Below are positions 8,201 to 18,191 of a DNA stretch of 64,000 nt, piece by piece; position 1 is the first letter of the stretch; the number at the start of each line of letters is the position of its first letter. Origin of the DNA: an uncultured Lachnospiraceae bacterium. GTDB taxonomy: Bacteria; Bacillota; Clostridia; Lachnospirales; Lachnospiraceae. Under the pieces are notes generated by a model, which saw only the letters and a program-made list of their open reading frames with translations, was not told where the DNA came from and searched no databases. Position numbers and translations under genes: made by a program. The stretch is taken from the NCBI GenBank assembly GCA_910586405.1, contig CAJUII010000001.1:46414-110413 (forward strand), in the 5' to 3' direction.

Positions 8201-9244
8201 GTGGAGATGATAAAGTGGGGAATACTGTTGGCTTTGGTGCTGCCAGTGCCGTTTTTTCTTGGTTTTATACCTGTAAAGCATATGAACCGCTTGCAAAAGA
8301 CACCCGCAATGACGTATGTCTGCGGGTGGTTTGTGAGCTTTTTTCTGTTTGAGCTGACAGCGGTCCCATTTATTTTGCTGGAGCTGCGTTTTACAGTGCT
8401 GGTGATTGTTTATACCTGTATCGTTGCCCTTGTCCTGCTGCTCTCCCTCTGGCAGGGGCGCCAGCTCTGGCGGTGCTATTTAGAGGAGATACGGCAGATC
8501 AGGGAAATGCCGCTGCATGTAAAGCTGGGGTGGTGTGTCTTTTTCTTGATCGTTTTATTCCAGATGGCATATGCGGTCGTGTATGAGTACTATGACGGAG
8601 ATGATGCTTACTATATTGCGACGTCAGTGATCACCAATACCTTTGACACGATGTATCTGAGAGACGCCTACACAGGATATATCTATCCGCTTGATGTCAG
8701 ACATGCCTTCTCGCCGACGCCAATCTATCAGGCGTGGCTGTCGAGGCTGAGCGGTATCGCGCCGGCAGTTGTGGCACACAGCGTACTTGCGCCGGTCTGG
8801 CTGGGATTTATGTACTGTGTGTATGGGCAGATTGCGAGCAGGCTGTTGTGGAATCGGAAGAACTACAAGCCCATTTTTATGATCTTGCTCGCAATATGGT
8901 TTATGTATGGCAACATATCACTGTACACGACAGAGACCTTTGCCATGACAAGAATCTGGCAGGGAAAGGGACTGATGGCGGGCATGGTTCTTCCTGCGAT
9001 GTTTCTTTGCCTGTTATATCTGGCGCAGGAGAGTGTCAGCCAGGGGATGTGGCTGTTGTTTGTCTGCGTATGTCTTTCAGCGGTCTTTGCGACGAGTGTA
9101 GCTTTTATGGTGATTCCCACCATTACTGGGATTGCGGCTGTGATGATCGGCATCAAGAAAAAAAGCATTCGGTATGGCGCTGATCTGTTTCTGTGCTGTG
9201 TTCCCTGTCTGCTGCTCGCAGTGTGCTTTTTTATCGTAAGGTAG
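8201..9244 (+). CDS. DUF6077-like polytopic membrane protein, N-terminal part
   Basis: A 347-residue protein that is almost entirely membrane helices (about 9). It carries a conserved-looking loop with DGDDAYYIAT and PIYQAWLSRL. The layout resembles the uncharacterised DUF6077 family, which looks like GT-C-fold glycosyltransferases. The start is GTG at 8201, and an ATG lies two codons later. It ends with a short tail FFIVR. The next gene begins 11 bases later in another frame, with its own AGGAGA site, and looks like the second half of the same family. The pair may be one split protein or two subunits. Function is unknown. Confidence 0.55.
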   Translation: MEMIKWGILLALVLPVPFFLGFIPVKHMNRLQKTPAMTYVCGWFVSFFLFELTAVPFILLELRFTVLVIVYTCIVALVLLLSLWQGRQLWRCYLEEIRQIREMPLHVKLGWCVFFLIVLFQMAYAVVYEYYDGDDAYYIATSVITNTFDTMYLRDAYTGYIYPLDVRHAFSPTPIYQAWLSRLSGIAPAVVAHSVLAPVWLGFMYCVYGQIASRLLWNRKNYKPIFMILLAIWFMYGNISLYTTETFAMTRIWQGKGLMAGMVLPAMFLCLLYLAQESVSQGMWLLFVCVCLSAVFATSVAFMVIPTITGIAAVMIGIKKKSIRYGADLFLCCVPCLLLAVCFFIVR

Positions 9245-9254
9245 GAGAAATATA

Positions 9255-10088
9255 ATGTTGGATGAGTTGGTTGCGGCCACAAAAGCGGTCGTCGAAGATG
9301 TCCTGTTATATAATGGAAACAGTTTTTTGATTCCTCTGTTTTTGATCGCATTATGTTTTCTGTGGGGAATGGAGAAGGACAGGAAGGTACGTGTCGTGCT
9401 GCTGTATCTCGTGGCGGCACTTAGCGCAGTATTCTTATGCCCCGTCTATGCATGGATTGGGATGAAGATCGACGAGGATGTCTATTACCGTGTTCTGTGG
9501 TCGCTGCCGATGGGGCTGCTGGTGTGCTACAGTGTCGTGAGGCTGATGGCACATTTGAAGCGGTTTGGCACAAAGGCATTGATATTTCTCATGGCAGTTT
9601 TGGTGATCTTGATCAACGGAGATCTCGTCTATACCAAGACATTGCATTTCAAGGCGGTCAATGCATATCATATTCCTCAGCAGGTAATAGATGTGGCAGA
9701 CGCCATTCGACTGGACAATTATAAACCGATCGCAGTCCTGCCCGCGGAGCTGCTGCCGTATCTGAGACAATATACAGCGGATATACTCACACCTTATGGC
9801 AGAAATATGATGGAGCCTGCTTGGAATTTTCAGAATGCACTCTACGATGCGATGGAGGGCGATCAGAATGTCTATGATGTGGCAGAGGTAGTGCGTTGTG
9901 CACGCAACGAGCAATGTGCGTTTGTCGTGTTGTCTAGCGGCAAACAGATGCGCGGAAGCATGGAGGAGCAGGGATATTTTCTGTTTCGTTTTGTGCAGGG
10001 GTATTTTATCTATATGGATTACAATTACTATTGGGTATATAAGGAACAAGGGCTTCTTGACGCGGATGTGATCGAGGCAGGGGGCTGA
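9255..10088 (+). CDS. DUF6077-like membrane protein, C-terminal part with extracytoplasmic domain
   Basis: A 277-residue protein. The N-terminal half has about four membrane helices and the segment VYYRVLWSLPMG. The C-terminal half (about residues 140-277) is soluble and probably extracytoplasmic. It looks like the continuation of the family that begins in the gene at 8201. The start is ATG with AGGAGA 6 bases upstream. An in-frame stop at 9237-9239 shows that the frame is not simply open from the upstream gene. An acceptor- or substrate-binding role in glycan decoration is plausible, but this is inferred only from topology and neighbours. Confidence 0.5.
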   Translation: MLDELVAATKAVVEDVLLYNGNSFLIPLFLIALCFLWGMEKDRKVRVVLLYLVAALSAVFLCPVYAWIGMKIDEDVYYRVLWSLPMGLLVCYSVVRLMAHLKRFGTKALIFLMAVLVILINGDLVYTKTLHFKAVNAYHIPQQVIDVADAIRLDNYKPIAVLPAELLPYLRQYTADILTPYGRNMMEPAWNFQNALYDAMEGDQNVYDVAEVVRCARNEQCAFVVLSSGKQMRGSMEEQGYFLFRFVQGYFIYMDYNYYWVYKEQGLLDADVIEAGG

Positions 10089-10107
10089 GGAGGCGCAGCG
10101 GGGTGTA

Positions 10108-10473
10108 ATGAAGGGACTCGACAAATTAAAGAACGTGCTGATGCTACAGGGCGTAATTGTCCTCTATTCCGTTTCGAGTGTGATGTCTAAGGAGGCGTCT
10201 GGCAGCGGCGGTGATATACTCCGTTTTCTGTTCTTTTTTGGGATGGAGTTTGTGATGCTAGGCGTGTACGCGATATTGTGGCAGCAGATGATCAAGCGCT
10301 TTGAGCTTTCTGTGGCATATGCCAACCGCTCGATGGCGGTGGTGTGGTCGATGGTGTGGGCAGTGGTCTTTTTTCATGATACAATTACCATACAGAATAT
10401 TCTTGGCGTATTGCTGGTGGTAATAGGGACGTGGATTCTTAATACAGGAACGGAGGAAGACACAAATGTTTAA
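10108..10473 (+). CDS. EmrE-like small membrane transporter subunit (first of pair)
   Basis: A 121-residue, four-helix protein of the small multidrug resistance/EamA half-size fold. Visible features are AYANRSMAVVWSMVWAVVFF in the third helix region and a closing helix GVLLVVIGTWIL. It overlaps the next, similar gene by 8 bases, as obligate heterodimeric SMR pairs do. In polysaccharide loci, ArnE/ArnF-like pairs translocate lipid-linked monosaccharides across the membrane. That role fits the GtrB-like enzyme and the GT-C-like proteins nearby but is inference. A drug-efflux role cannot be excluded. Confidence 0.62.
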   Translation: MKGLDKLKNVLMLQGVIVLYSVSSVMSKEASGSGGDILRFLFFFGMEFVMLGVYAILWQQMIKRFELSVAYANRSMAVVWSMVWAVVFFHDTITIQNILGVLLVVIGTWILNTGTEEDTNV

Positions 10474-10804
10474 CAGATATGCGGCGACTATGCTGTTCTC
10501 GGTGATGATCGCCTCTGTGTCACAGGTGCTGCTCAAGAAAAGCACGTTGAACACACATCGTTCGGTGGTGGGTGAATATCTAAATAAGTATGTTCTTGGC
10601 GGTTATGGACTGCTGCTGATGTCCATGCTTCTGACGGTTTATTCCTACAGCGGTCTGGCGTACAAGCATGGACCTGTCATTGAATCGCTGGGAAATGTCA
10701 TGGTGCTGGTGTTAGGGTATTTTGTCTTTGGCGAGAAGATCAGCATTCGAAAACTGGTGGGCATAGTGTGTATCATGGCGGGGATATTTGTTTTTAATCT
10801 GTAG
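10466..10804 (+). CDS. EmrE-like small membrane transporter subunit (second of pair)
   Basis: A 112-residue, four-helix protein of the same fold as its upstream partner, with SVSQVLLKKS in the first helix and a final helix GIVCIMAGIFVFNL. The tail region FGEKISIRKLVG before the last helix is a typical SMR/EamA feature. Translation is probably coupled by the 8-base overlap. It is the last gene before a strong promoter at 10886. The proposed role is one half of a heterodimeric flippase or exporter for a lipid-linked sugar; the substrate is unknown. Confidence 0.62.
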   Translation: MFNRYAATMLFSVMIASVSQVLLKKSTLNTHRSVVGEYLNKYVLGGYGLLLMSMLLTVYSYSGLAYKHGPVIESLGNVMVLVLGYFVFGEKISIRKLVGIVCIMAGIFVFNL

Positions 10805-10885
10805 GATTGGCAGTTTCGCTGCATTATGTGTGTTTGCGAATGGTAACGATGTCAGAATTTGTATTTGGATTTCGTGAAAAATAAG

Positions 10886-10914
10886 TTGAGCGATTGAGAG
10901 CGCTTTGTTATAAT
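10886..10914 (+). promoter_or_regulatory. Extended -10 promoter for the GH25 gene
   Basis: TTGAGC (10886-10891), a 17-base spacer, then TATAAT (10909-10914) preceded by TGT, giving TGNTATAAT. A start near 10921 would leave a leader of about 70 bases. This argues against the TTG at 10925 as the start codon and for the ATG at 10994. Confidence 0.75.
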
Positions 10915-10993
10915 TGTTACGTAATTGTTAACGGTCGTTTCATACGGCAGAGATATAGCAGGTAAAGGAGGAGGCCGGACGGCGGAGAACAGG

Positions 10994-13900
10994 ATGAAAG
11001 ATAAGAGGGCATTTGGAGCGCATGGCAGAGATAAAAACGGAAGAAAAACAGGAAAATATACTGATGAATATATAGAAGGTTTGTATGAGGAATATGAGGA
11101 ATCACTGTATGAGGAGTACGAGGAGGAACCAAATGACAATGAGGAAGATGTAACTTCCGATGATGACTTCGATGAAGAAGATGAGTATATTGTCGCTTAT
11201 TCTAGTGAGAGTGCGGTGGTCGGCGCATATACTTCCGATGAAATGCAGGAATACGCGGAGGAGTACAAGGAGGCACAGGAGTCTGTAGGGTACGGAGCGT
11301 ATGAGGAATACGAGGATGAGCAGGAGTACGATGGCGCGGACTCGTATGAGGAATACGAAGAGGAGCATGATGAGGCTGGTGCAGAATTGTATGAGGAATA
11401 CGAAGAGGAGCATGATGAGGCTGGTGCAGAATCCTATGAAGAATACGAGGAAGAACATGATGAGACAGAACCGTATGAGGAGTACGACGAGTACGACGAG
11501 ATGGAATCCTATGAAGAATACGATGAGGAACAGGAGTGTGATAATGCTGGAGCGTATGATCAGCAGACGTTCGTAGAATCAGATGAGTGTGAAGCCGCAG
11601 AAGCATATGAGGATTCTCAGGGATACGACGCTGCGGAGACACTGTACAACACGAAAGAAATCAATATCGAAACTTATGTAGCGGAGGATTATGCGGAGGA
11701 TACAGAGAGCTATTATGAGTGTGCAGAGGACGCATACTATGATGAGGAGGACGGATATTACGAGTCGGACGAGTATTATGATGATGAGTACTATGAAGAC
11801 TATAATGAGGACACTTTTGATATAGCATATGAGGAGGACTACGCAAATGATCCTGCATCGTTTGGCGCCGATGCAGCAAAGCAACCGCTCAGTTTTATGG
11901 CGGCGATTAAGGAACGGCTGCATCACCTGACTGCATTTGATGCAATCCTTGCATCCACCGGTGTTGTTCTTTTGGTGGCGGCGATTGTTATTTTTAGTAT
12001 GTTTATGCAGTCTCGTGCACTCGATAAACAGATTACAGCGCTTGCACCGCTAGGAAGTACGCTTAAGGATATGGGCGTTGCGGGGGAGGACGGGCTGCTT
12101 GCCATGTCGAATGCTGCGCTGTCAGGAGCCTTTGTGCAGGATGCGAGCACAGAGGAGTCTTCCAGCACAGAGGAGGAGTCTACAGAGCCAATGGCATCTG
12201 GGAAGGTGAATGTCAGCTTTGTGTCAGTGGAGAAAGATTTGAAGATTCGATTCACGGATGAATACACAGGGGAGCTTATCACAGGAACTGTCTTTGAGGT
12301 GACACTGACCAGCTCAAAGGGAAAGAAGCTTGTGCTCACAGACGATGATATGGATGGAATTATCTATGCGCAGAATGTGAATGCAGGTGTGTTTGATGCG
12401 ATTATCACCTCTACAGAGAAGTATACTTTTCCGACCATCGCGCAGCAGGTTACAGTAAAGGACAAGGTAGAGTATGTAGTCATCAATGTGCAGGATGAGG
12501 TCAAGACGGAGAAGCAGATCAATGTAGCGGCGGAGGACACCGAGAAAAATGACGCTGCCGCGGAGGCGGAGGTGCTCAAAGATACCGTGGAGTGGGTGGA
12601 GTCCACCAAAACGCCTGTGAGTGGTACAGAGAGCTATCTGCTGGTGGATCAGAATACAATCGCAGACCCTTCACAGACATCGAAGGCTGCGGCGAGGATG
12701 TTGTTTGATACGTTGAATGTGTCCTTAGACAAAACCGAGGTAACATTGAGTGTCGGGGCGAGTACGGAGCTAAAAGGGACAGAATTCTCGGACACCAAAG
12801 AGGGTGATATCGAGTATCAATACACTGCGGCGTGGAAGAGCTCTGACGAGACGGTAGCGTCTGTGGACGGCGGAAAGGTGAGCGCCAAAGCCGCAGGAAC
12901 AGCAGTGATCACCTATACTGTCACAAAAAAAACGATCACGACGACAACGGAGTCCAAAGAACCTACCGAGGAGATCCTGGATATTTCTGTGGAGGACTAT
13001 GAACAATTATCGGATGAGGAAAAAGGGAACTGTACACCGATCAAGGATGATGCGGAACAGATTGTAGGCTATACGTACAAGAAGGTGACAAAGGGTCAGT
13101 CAGAGGAGAAGAAAAGTGAGACAACAGAGAGTGCAAGCGCGGAGTGTACGATCACAGTCGAGGATACATCTGTGTCAGCCGAGATTGTTTCGGGCAGTCT
13201 TACGTTGAATAAGAGTGCAGATAGCTGTGTTGTTGGTGAGACATTGACTATTAAGCCAGAAAAGCTCGTGTATACGAAGCAGGACGACAGCACAGAGACG
13301 ATCAAAGAGAAATTCCCGCCGATTGAGTGGGAAAGCGGTGATAAGTCTATTGCCACGGTCGCATCGGACGGTGTTGTGACTGGTGTGAAAGCTGGAAAAG
13401 TGCATATTACGGCCAAAGTTACAGGGATACAGGATGCTTATGGCAGAGAACTGGAAATTGCAAGCAGTGTAGAGGTTGAGATTTTGGAAGGCGCGTCAGA
13501 GAAAGAATTGTCCATCTCTCTCGACCGGACAAGTGATGTCTATCTTGCGGTGGGCGGCACGACGACCCTTGTGGCGACTGTGACGAATTACAAGAGTGAC
13601 GAGGGCGTCACATGGGAGACCTCTGACAAGAAGGTGGCAACAGTGGACGAGAAGGGCGTTGTGACTGGTGTTGCGCCGGGAAGCGCTACCATCACAGCTT
13701 CGACCAAGGAGAAGGACGAGCAGGACAAGCCAAAGAAAGCGACCTGTGTCGTGACGATCAATTCCAATGCAAACTCCGATACAACCACCAAACTCAAAGA
13801 CAAGAATGGAAACCAGATTTATATCAAAAATGCAGACGGCACTTATCAAGAAGCGGTCTATGCAGACTACTATAACCAAACGGAGTTTTATATTGCAGCA

Positions 13901-14647
13901 CAGCCCCAGTATATCTATACAGGGTGGCAGACGATAGACGGCAAGACTTATTTCTATGACAAAAACGGTAATGTTGTGACTGGAACACAGATTATCCAAG
14001 GCGTTACATACAATTTCGGCACAGACGGTGCGATTGCGACGACTGTCAATGGATCGACATTTGGCATCGATGTATCAAGGCACAACGGAACGATTGACTG
14101 GAAGGCTGTCAAGGCCTCCGGTGTAGACTATGTCATTATACGCTGCGGCTACAGAGGTTCCCTGACGGGAGCGCTGATTGAGGATCAGTCGTTTCGGACG
14201 AACATCAAGGGCGCTACGGCGGCTGGCTTAAAGGTTGGTGTGTATGTATTCTCTCAGGCGATCAATGAGGTTGAGGCGGTCAAGGAGGCGTCGCTTGCGG
14301 TGAGTCTTGTGAAAGGATATAATCTCACCTATCCGATTTTTATTGACACGGAGTCCAGTGGCGGCAGGGCGGACAAGATCGACAGGGCGACACGGACCGC
14401 AGTGGTCAATGCGTTTTGCCAGACAGTTGCAAGCGCGGGATACAAACCGGGAATTTATGCATCAAAAACATGGTTTGAGGACAAACTGAATATGGGTGCG
14501 ATCGGCAATTACAAGATCTGGCTCGCACAGTATTCCACTGCGCCGACCTACAAAGGCAGATACGATATGTGGCAGTATTCAAGCAAGGGAACAATCAGCG
14601 GAATCAGCACCAAGGTGGATTTGAATTACAGTTATTTAGGATATTAG
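10994..14647 (+). CDS. GH25 muramidase-family wall protein with long acidic Tyr-rich cytoplasmic tail
   Basis: About 1217 residues from ATG 10994. Residues 1-300 are extremely rich in Glu, Asp and Tyr (YEEYEEE-like units). One membrane helix follows at about 316-338, so the acidic part should stay in the cytoplasm. Outside are a transthyretin-like beta domain, about three Big_2/Ig-like segments, and a wall-binding-type repeat (WQTIDGKTYFYDKNGN). The C-terminal GH25 lysozyme domain has Asp1026 in GIDVSRHNG and Asp1118/Glu1120 in FIDTES. It likely cleaves or binds peptidoglycan where polymer is attached or exported. The ribosome site is weak (CGGAG about 7 bases upstream; AGGAGGAGG lies too far). 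A paralogue without the acidic tail lies at 16784. The domain calls are firm; the role of the tail is unknown. Confidence 0.85.
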   Translation: MKDKRAFGAHGRDKNGRKTGKYTDEYIEGLYEEYEESLYEEYEEEPNDNEEDVTSDDDFDEEDEYIVAYSSESAVVGAYTSDEMQEYAEEYKEAQESVGYGAYEEYEDEQEYDGADSYEEYEEEHDEAGAELYEEYEEEHDEAGAESYEEYEEEHDETEPYEEYDEYDEMESYEEYDEEQECDNAGAYDQQTFVESDECEAAEAYEDSQGYDAAETLYNTKEINIETYVAEDYAEDTESYYECAEDAYYDEEDGYYESDEYYDDEYYEDYNEDTFDIAYEEDYANDPASFGADAAKQPLSFMAAIKERLHHLTAFDAILASTGVVLLVAAIVIFSMFMQSRALDKQITALAPLGSTLKDMGVAGEDGLLAMSNAALSGAFVQDASTEESSSTEEESTEPMASGKVNVSFVSVEKDLKIRFTDEYTGELITGTVFEVTLTSSKGKKLVLTDDDMDGIIYAQNVNAGVFDAIITSTEKYTFPTIAQQVTVKDKVEYVVINVQDEVKTEKQINVAAEDTEKNDAAAEAEVLKDTVEWVESTKTPVSGTESYLLVDQNTIADPSQTSKAAARMLFDTLNVSLDKTEVTLSVGASTELKGTEFSDTKEGDIEYQYTAAWKSSDETVASVDGGKVSAKAAGTAVITYTVTKKTITTTTESKEPTEEILDISVEDYEQLSDEEKGNCTPIKDDAEQIVGYTYKKVTKGQSEEKKSETTESASAECTITVEDTSVSAEIVSGSLTLNKSADSCVVGETLTIKPEKLVYTKQDDSTETIKEKFPPIEWESGDKSIATVASDGVVTGVKAGKVHITAKVTGIQDAYGRELEIASSVEVEILEGASEKELSISLDRTSDVYLAVGGTTTLVATVTNYKSDEGVTWETSDKKVATVDEKGVVTGVAPGSATITASTKEKDEQDKPKKATCVVTINSNANSDTTTKLKDKNGNQIYIKNADGTYQEAVYADYYNQTEFYIAAQPQYIYTGWQTIDGKTYFYDKNGNVVTGTQIIQGVTYNFGTDGAIATTVNGSTFGIDVSRHNGTIDWKAVKASGVDYVIIRCGYRGSLTGALIEDQSFRTNIKGATAAGLKVGVYVFSQAINEVEAVKEASLAVSLVKGYNLTYPIFIDTESSGGRADKIDRATRTAVVNAFCQTVASAGYKPGIYASKTWFEDKLNMGAIGNYKIWLAQYSTAPTYKGRYDMWQYSSKGTISGISTKVDLNYSYLGY
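11342..11470 (+). repeat. 45-bp tandem coding repeat in acidic tail
   Basis: Two nearly identical 45-base units (11342-11386 and 11387-11431) differ at one visible base in the first codon. A shorter, diverged third unit runs 11432-11470. Each encodes 15 residues of the form (S/L)YEEYEEEHDEAGAE. The frame is preserved, so unit number could vary without breaking the protein. Looser YEEYEE units extend on both sides across about 11070-11850. Confidence 0.8.
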
Positions 14648-14688
14648 AGCATTCGGAGCTGGAATAAGTGGACAGAAGCATATAAGGG

Positions 14689-14717
14689 TTGCAATATTGG
14701 TAAATTTAGGATAAAAT
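14689..14717 (+). promoter_or_regulatory. Promoter upstream of rfbB
   Basis: TTGCAA (14689-14694), a 17-base spacer, then TAAAAT (14712-14717). It lies in the 105-base gap between the GH25 gene and rfbB, whose ribosome site is GGAGGTAAGG. It would drive rfbB, rfbA, GH25, rfbC and the exporter genes. Confidence 0.6.
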
Positions 14718-14752
14718 AGTGCAATAATAAAGATTTCGGAGGTAAGGATTGA

Positions 14753-15829
14753 ATGAGGACTTATTTGGTGACTGGCGGTGCTGGTTTTATTGGATCGAAT
14801 TATATTCACTATATGTTTCAAAAATATGACAACGAAATTCGAATAATCAACGTGGATGCGCTGACGTATGCGGGGAATCTCGAGAATCTCAAGGAGATTG
14901 AAGACAGAGAGAATTATACCTTCATCAAGGCAGACATCACAGACAAGGATGCCATCGCAAAGATTTTTGCGGAGAATGATATTGACAGGGTAGTACACTT
15001 TGCCGCAGAGAGTCATGTGGACAGAAGTATCAAGAACCCGGAGATTTTTGTGCAGACAAATGTGCTAGGCACCGCGGTGATGCTCAACTGCGCCAAGGCG
15101 GCATGGGAGCTTCCAGACGGCAGCTTCAAGGAGGGCAAAAGGTTTCTGCATGTCTCGACAGACGAGGTGTACGGGTCTCTTGAGGAGGATGGCGGATACT
15201 TCTATGAGACAACGCCCTATGCGCCGCACAGTCCCTATTCAGCGAGCAAGGCGTCCTCGGACATGCTGGTGAAATCCTATATGGACACCTATAAGTTCCC
15301 GGCAAATATCACAAACTGTTCCAACAATTATGGACCATATCAGTTCCCGGAGAAGCTGATTCCTTTGATTATCAACAATGCGCTGCACGGCAAGAGTCTT
15401 CCGGTGTACGGGGACGGCAAGAACGTGCGCGACTGGCTCTATGTCGAGGATCACGCAAAGGCGATTGACATGGTGCAGGAGAAGGGCAGATTGTTTGAGA
15501 CATACAATGTAGGCGGGCACAATGAAAAGCAGAATATAGAGATCATTCAGATTATCCTTGAGACACTCCAAGAGCAGCTTGGCGATGATGACCCGCGAAA
15601 GAAGCTGGTATCTAAAGACCTGATCACCTATGTGGAGGACAGAAAGGGACATGACAGACGCTATGCCATCGCACCGGACAAGATTAAGGCGGAGATTGGC
15701 TGGGAGCCGGAGACGATGTTTAAGGATGGCATTCGTCAGACAATCAAGTGGTACTTTGAGCATGAAGACTGGATGAAAAATGTGACAAGCGGTGATTACC
15801 AGAAATATTATGCAGAGATGTACAAGTAA
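14753..15829 (+). CDS. rfbB: dTDP-glucose 4,6-dehydratase
   Basis: A 358-residue extended SDR. It has the Rossmann motif TGGAGFIGS (residues 7-15), the hallmark TDEVYG, and the catalytic YSASK with Tyr162 and Lys166. The length and these motifs match RfbB/RmlB, which converts dTDP-glucose to dTDP-4-keto-6-deoxyglucose, the second step of dTDP-rhamnose synthesis. The start is ATG with GGAGG about 10 bases upstream. It is followed by rfbA and, after a GH25 gene, rfbC. No rfbD reductase is visible in the window, so the final sugar is probably L-rhamnose only if rfbD lies elsewhere. Confidence 0.95.
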   Translation: MRTYLVTGGAGFIGSNYIHYMFQKYDNEIRIINVDALTYAGNLENLKEIEDRENYTFIKADITDKDAIAKIFAENDIDRVVHFAAESHVDRSIKNPEIFVQTNVLGTAVMLNCAKAAWELPDGSFKEGKRFLHVSTDEVYGSLEEDGGYFYETTPYAPHSPYSASKASSDMLVKSYMDTYKFPANITNCSNNYGPYQFPEKLIPLIINNALHGKSLPVYGDGKNVRDWLYVEDHAKAIDMVQEKGRLFETYNVGGHNEKQNIEIIQIILETLQEQLGDDDPRKKLVSKDLITYVEDRKGHDRRYAIAPDKIKAEIGWEPETMFKDGIRQTIKWYFEHEDWMKNVTSGDYQKYYAEMYK

Positions 15830-15849
15830 TTGAACAGGATAACAAGACA

Positions 15850-15883
15850 GGGAACGTCTGTACCGAGAAGGTATGGCGTTCCC
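15850..15883 (+). other. Interrupted hairpin between rfbB and rfbA
   Basis: GGGAACG (15850-15856) pairs with CGTTCCC (15877-15883). An inner TACC/GGTA stem lies around a GAGAA loop. No run of T follows, so it is not a clear terminator. It could protect or process the mRNA between the two genes. Confidence 0.45.
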
Positions 15884-15924
15884 ACTTTGGCGTAAAGTTG
15901 TGGAAGGAAAAAGGTATTATTAAT

Positions 15925-16783
<859 letters not shown>

Positions 16784-16794
<11 letters not shown>

Positions 16795-18091
16795 GGGGAA
16801 GAAAATCGGGATACTGTTTGTGTTGTGTACACTGCTTGTCGGGATGGCGGTGGTGCTGTTTGCGGGCTACAGCCGGCTGATGGGAAAAGAGGCAGATGCC
16901 TCTGCTGTAAGCAGTACAGAGAATGTCACGAAACAGATCATAGAAGCGGACGGAAAGGTGCATGGCGCAGATTTATCGGCATTTATGAAGGACAGCGCGT
17001 TCTTTGATGTGCAGACGTCTGGCAGCACTGATCAGAATACATATGATGAGGTGGATGAGAACGGTGAGCCAGTGCGCAGTCTCACAGTGCTGGCAAGCTC
17101 CGTGGAGCGCGATATTCGTGTAAAGATTGTGGATGACAAAGGTGATGCAGTGCTGGGGCAGGAGTTTGCCGTGGAGGTCGCAGACACGGGGGTATATGTG
17201 GATGAGGACAAGGACGGTGTGATTTTGATCTCGGATATCAAGCCGGGAGAGTACAAGCTGTCATTGGGTGAACAACCAGGGTTTAAGGTTCCGGCGGCGC
17301 CTGTCAATGTCAGGGTGAAATCCATTGTGTCCTACACGGTCATTGATGATATTGACTTTTTCGTACATGCAGAGTCCGAGATTGATTTCCTAAAGGAGGA
17401 CACAAAGGACAAGAAGATCGACAGAGAAGATGAGGATGACACGCAGTACAAGGCACTTCTCGACATGGAGGAGGAGCGCGACAATGCGGTGCAGCTAGGC
17501 ATAGATGTATCCAAGTGGAACGGAGAGATCGATTGGGAGGTTGTGAAGGCAGAGGGCGTGGATTTTGCTATCATACGGTGCGGCTATAGAGGTTCTTCTT
17601 CTGGCTGGCTGATCGAGGACCCGTATTTCTACAAAAACCTGACAGGCGCTAAGAAGGCGGGCATCAAGGTAGGGGTCTATTTCTTTACGCAGGCAACCAA
17701 TCTGGTCGAGGCGGTCGAGGAGGCGAGTATGGTGGTGTCTCTGATTGGCGAGACAGCGATCGACTATCCTGTGTTTATCGACACGGAGGGCGCTGGCGGA
17801 AACGGCAGAGCGGACAGCCTGGACCCGGGAACGAGGACGGCTGTGGTCAATGCGTTCTGCCAGACGATACAGAACGCGGGACTCGATGCGGGCGTGTATG
17901 CGAGCCGCAACTGGTACTTGAACAATCTCAATCTGGATGAGATGGATGCGCCGAATATATGGCTGGCAGAGTACAGACAGACACCGGAGTACGAGGGCCG
18001 CTATGATATGTGGCAGTACACATCGAGCGGTGCTGTGGCTGGAATCGAGGGCAGAGTGGATCTCAATGTCAGCTATCTGGGAATTGATTAA
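16784..18091 (+). CDS. GH25 muramidase-family wall protein
   Basis: A 435-residue protein with an N-terminal membrane helix (about residues 8-28, uncleaved anchor or signal). An outside beta-sandwich domain (about 100-200) resembles that of the larger GH25 protein upstream. The C-terminal GH25 domain has Asp241 in GIDVSKWNG and Asp333/Glu335 in FIDTEG. The C-terminal domains of the two proteins are clearly paralogous (both carry IIRCGYRGS and AVVNAFCQT). It lacks the acidic cytoplasmic tail, Ig-like and wall-binding parts of its paralogue. It is translated from inside the end of rfbA, which ties a wall hydrolase to nucleotide-sugar synthesis. The substrate is probably peptidoglycan. Confidence 0.88.
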
Positions 18092-18191
18092 ATATCAATG
18101 CAAAATCTGCAATCGGCTGCATGGGGAATGCGGCTGCTTTGCGGCAGGTATTTCATTAAATTAATTATATATAGAAAGGAATCATGAAAAA

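Noticed and set aside
9237..9257. Sequencing frameshift joining the two DUF6077-like genes
   Set aside because: The downstream frame has its own stop at 9237-9239 and its own well-spaced AGGAGA and ATG, so a single-base error does not simply restore one gene. A true split is more likely, although resequencing would settle it.
10925..10993. Upstream TTG start for the large GH25 protein
   Set aside because: It would begin about 4 bases after the predicted transcription start and has no ribosome site. ATG 10994 is preferred.
18092..18191. G/C-rich segment before rfbC with several short self-complementary pieces
   Set aside because: I could not build a convincing stem longer than 4-5 pairs or a promoter with proper spacing.
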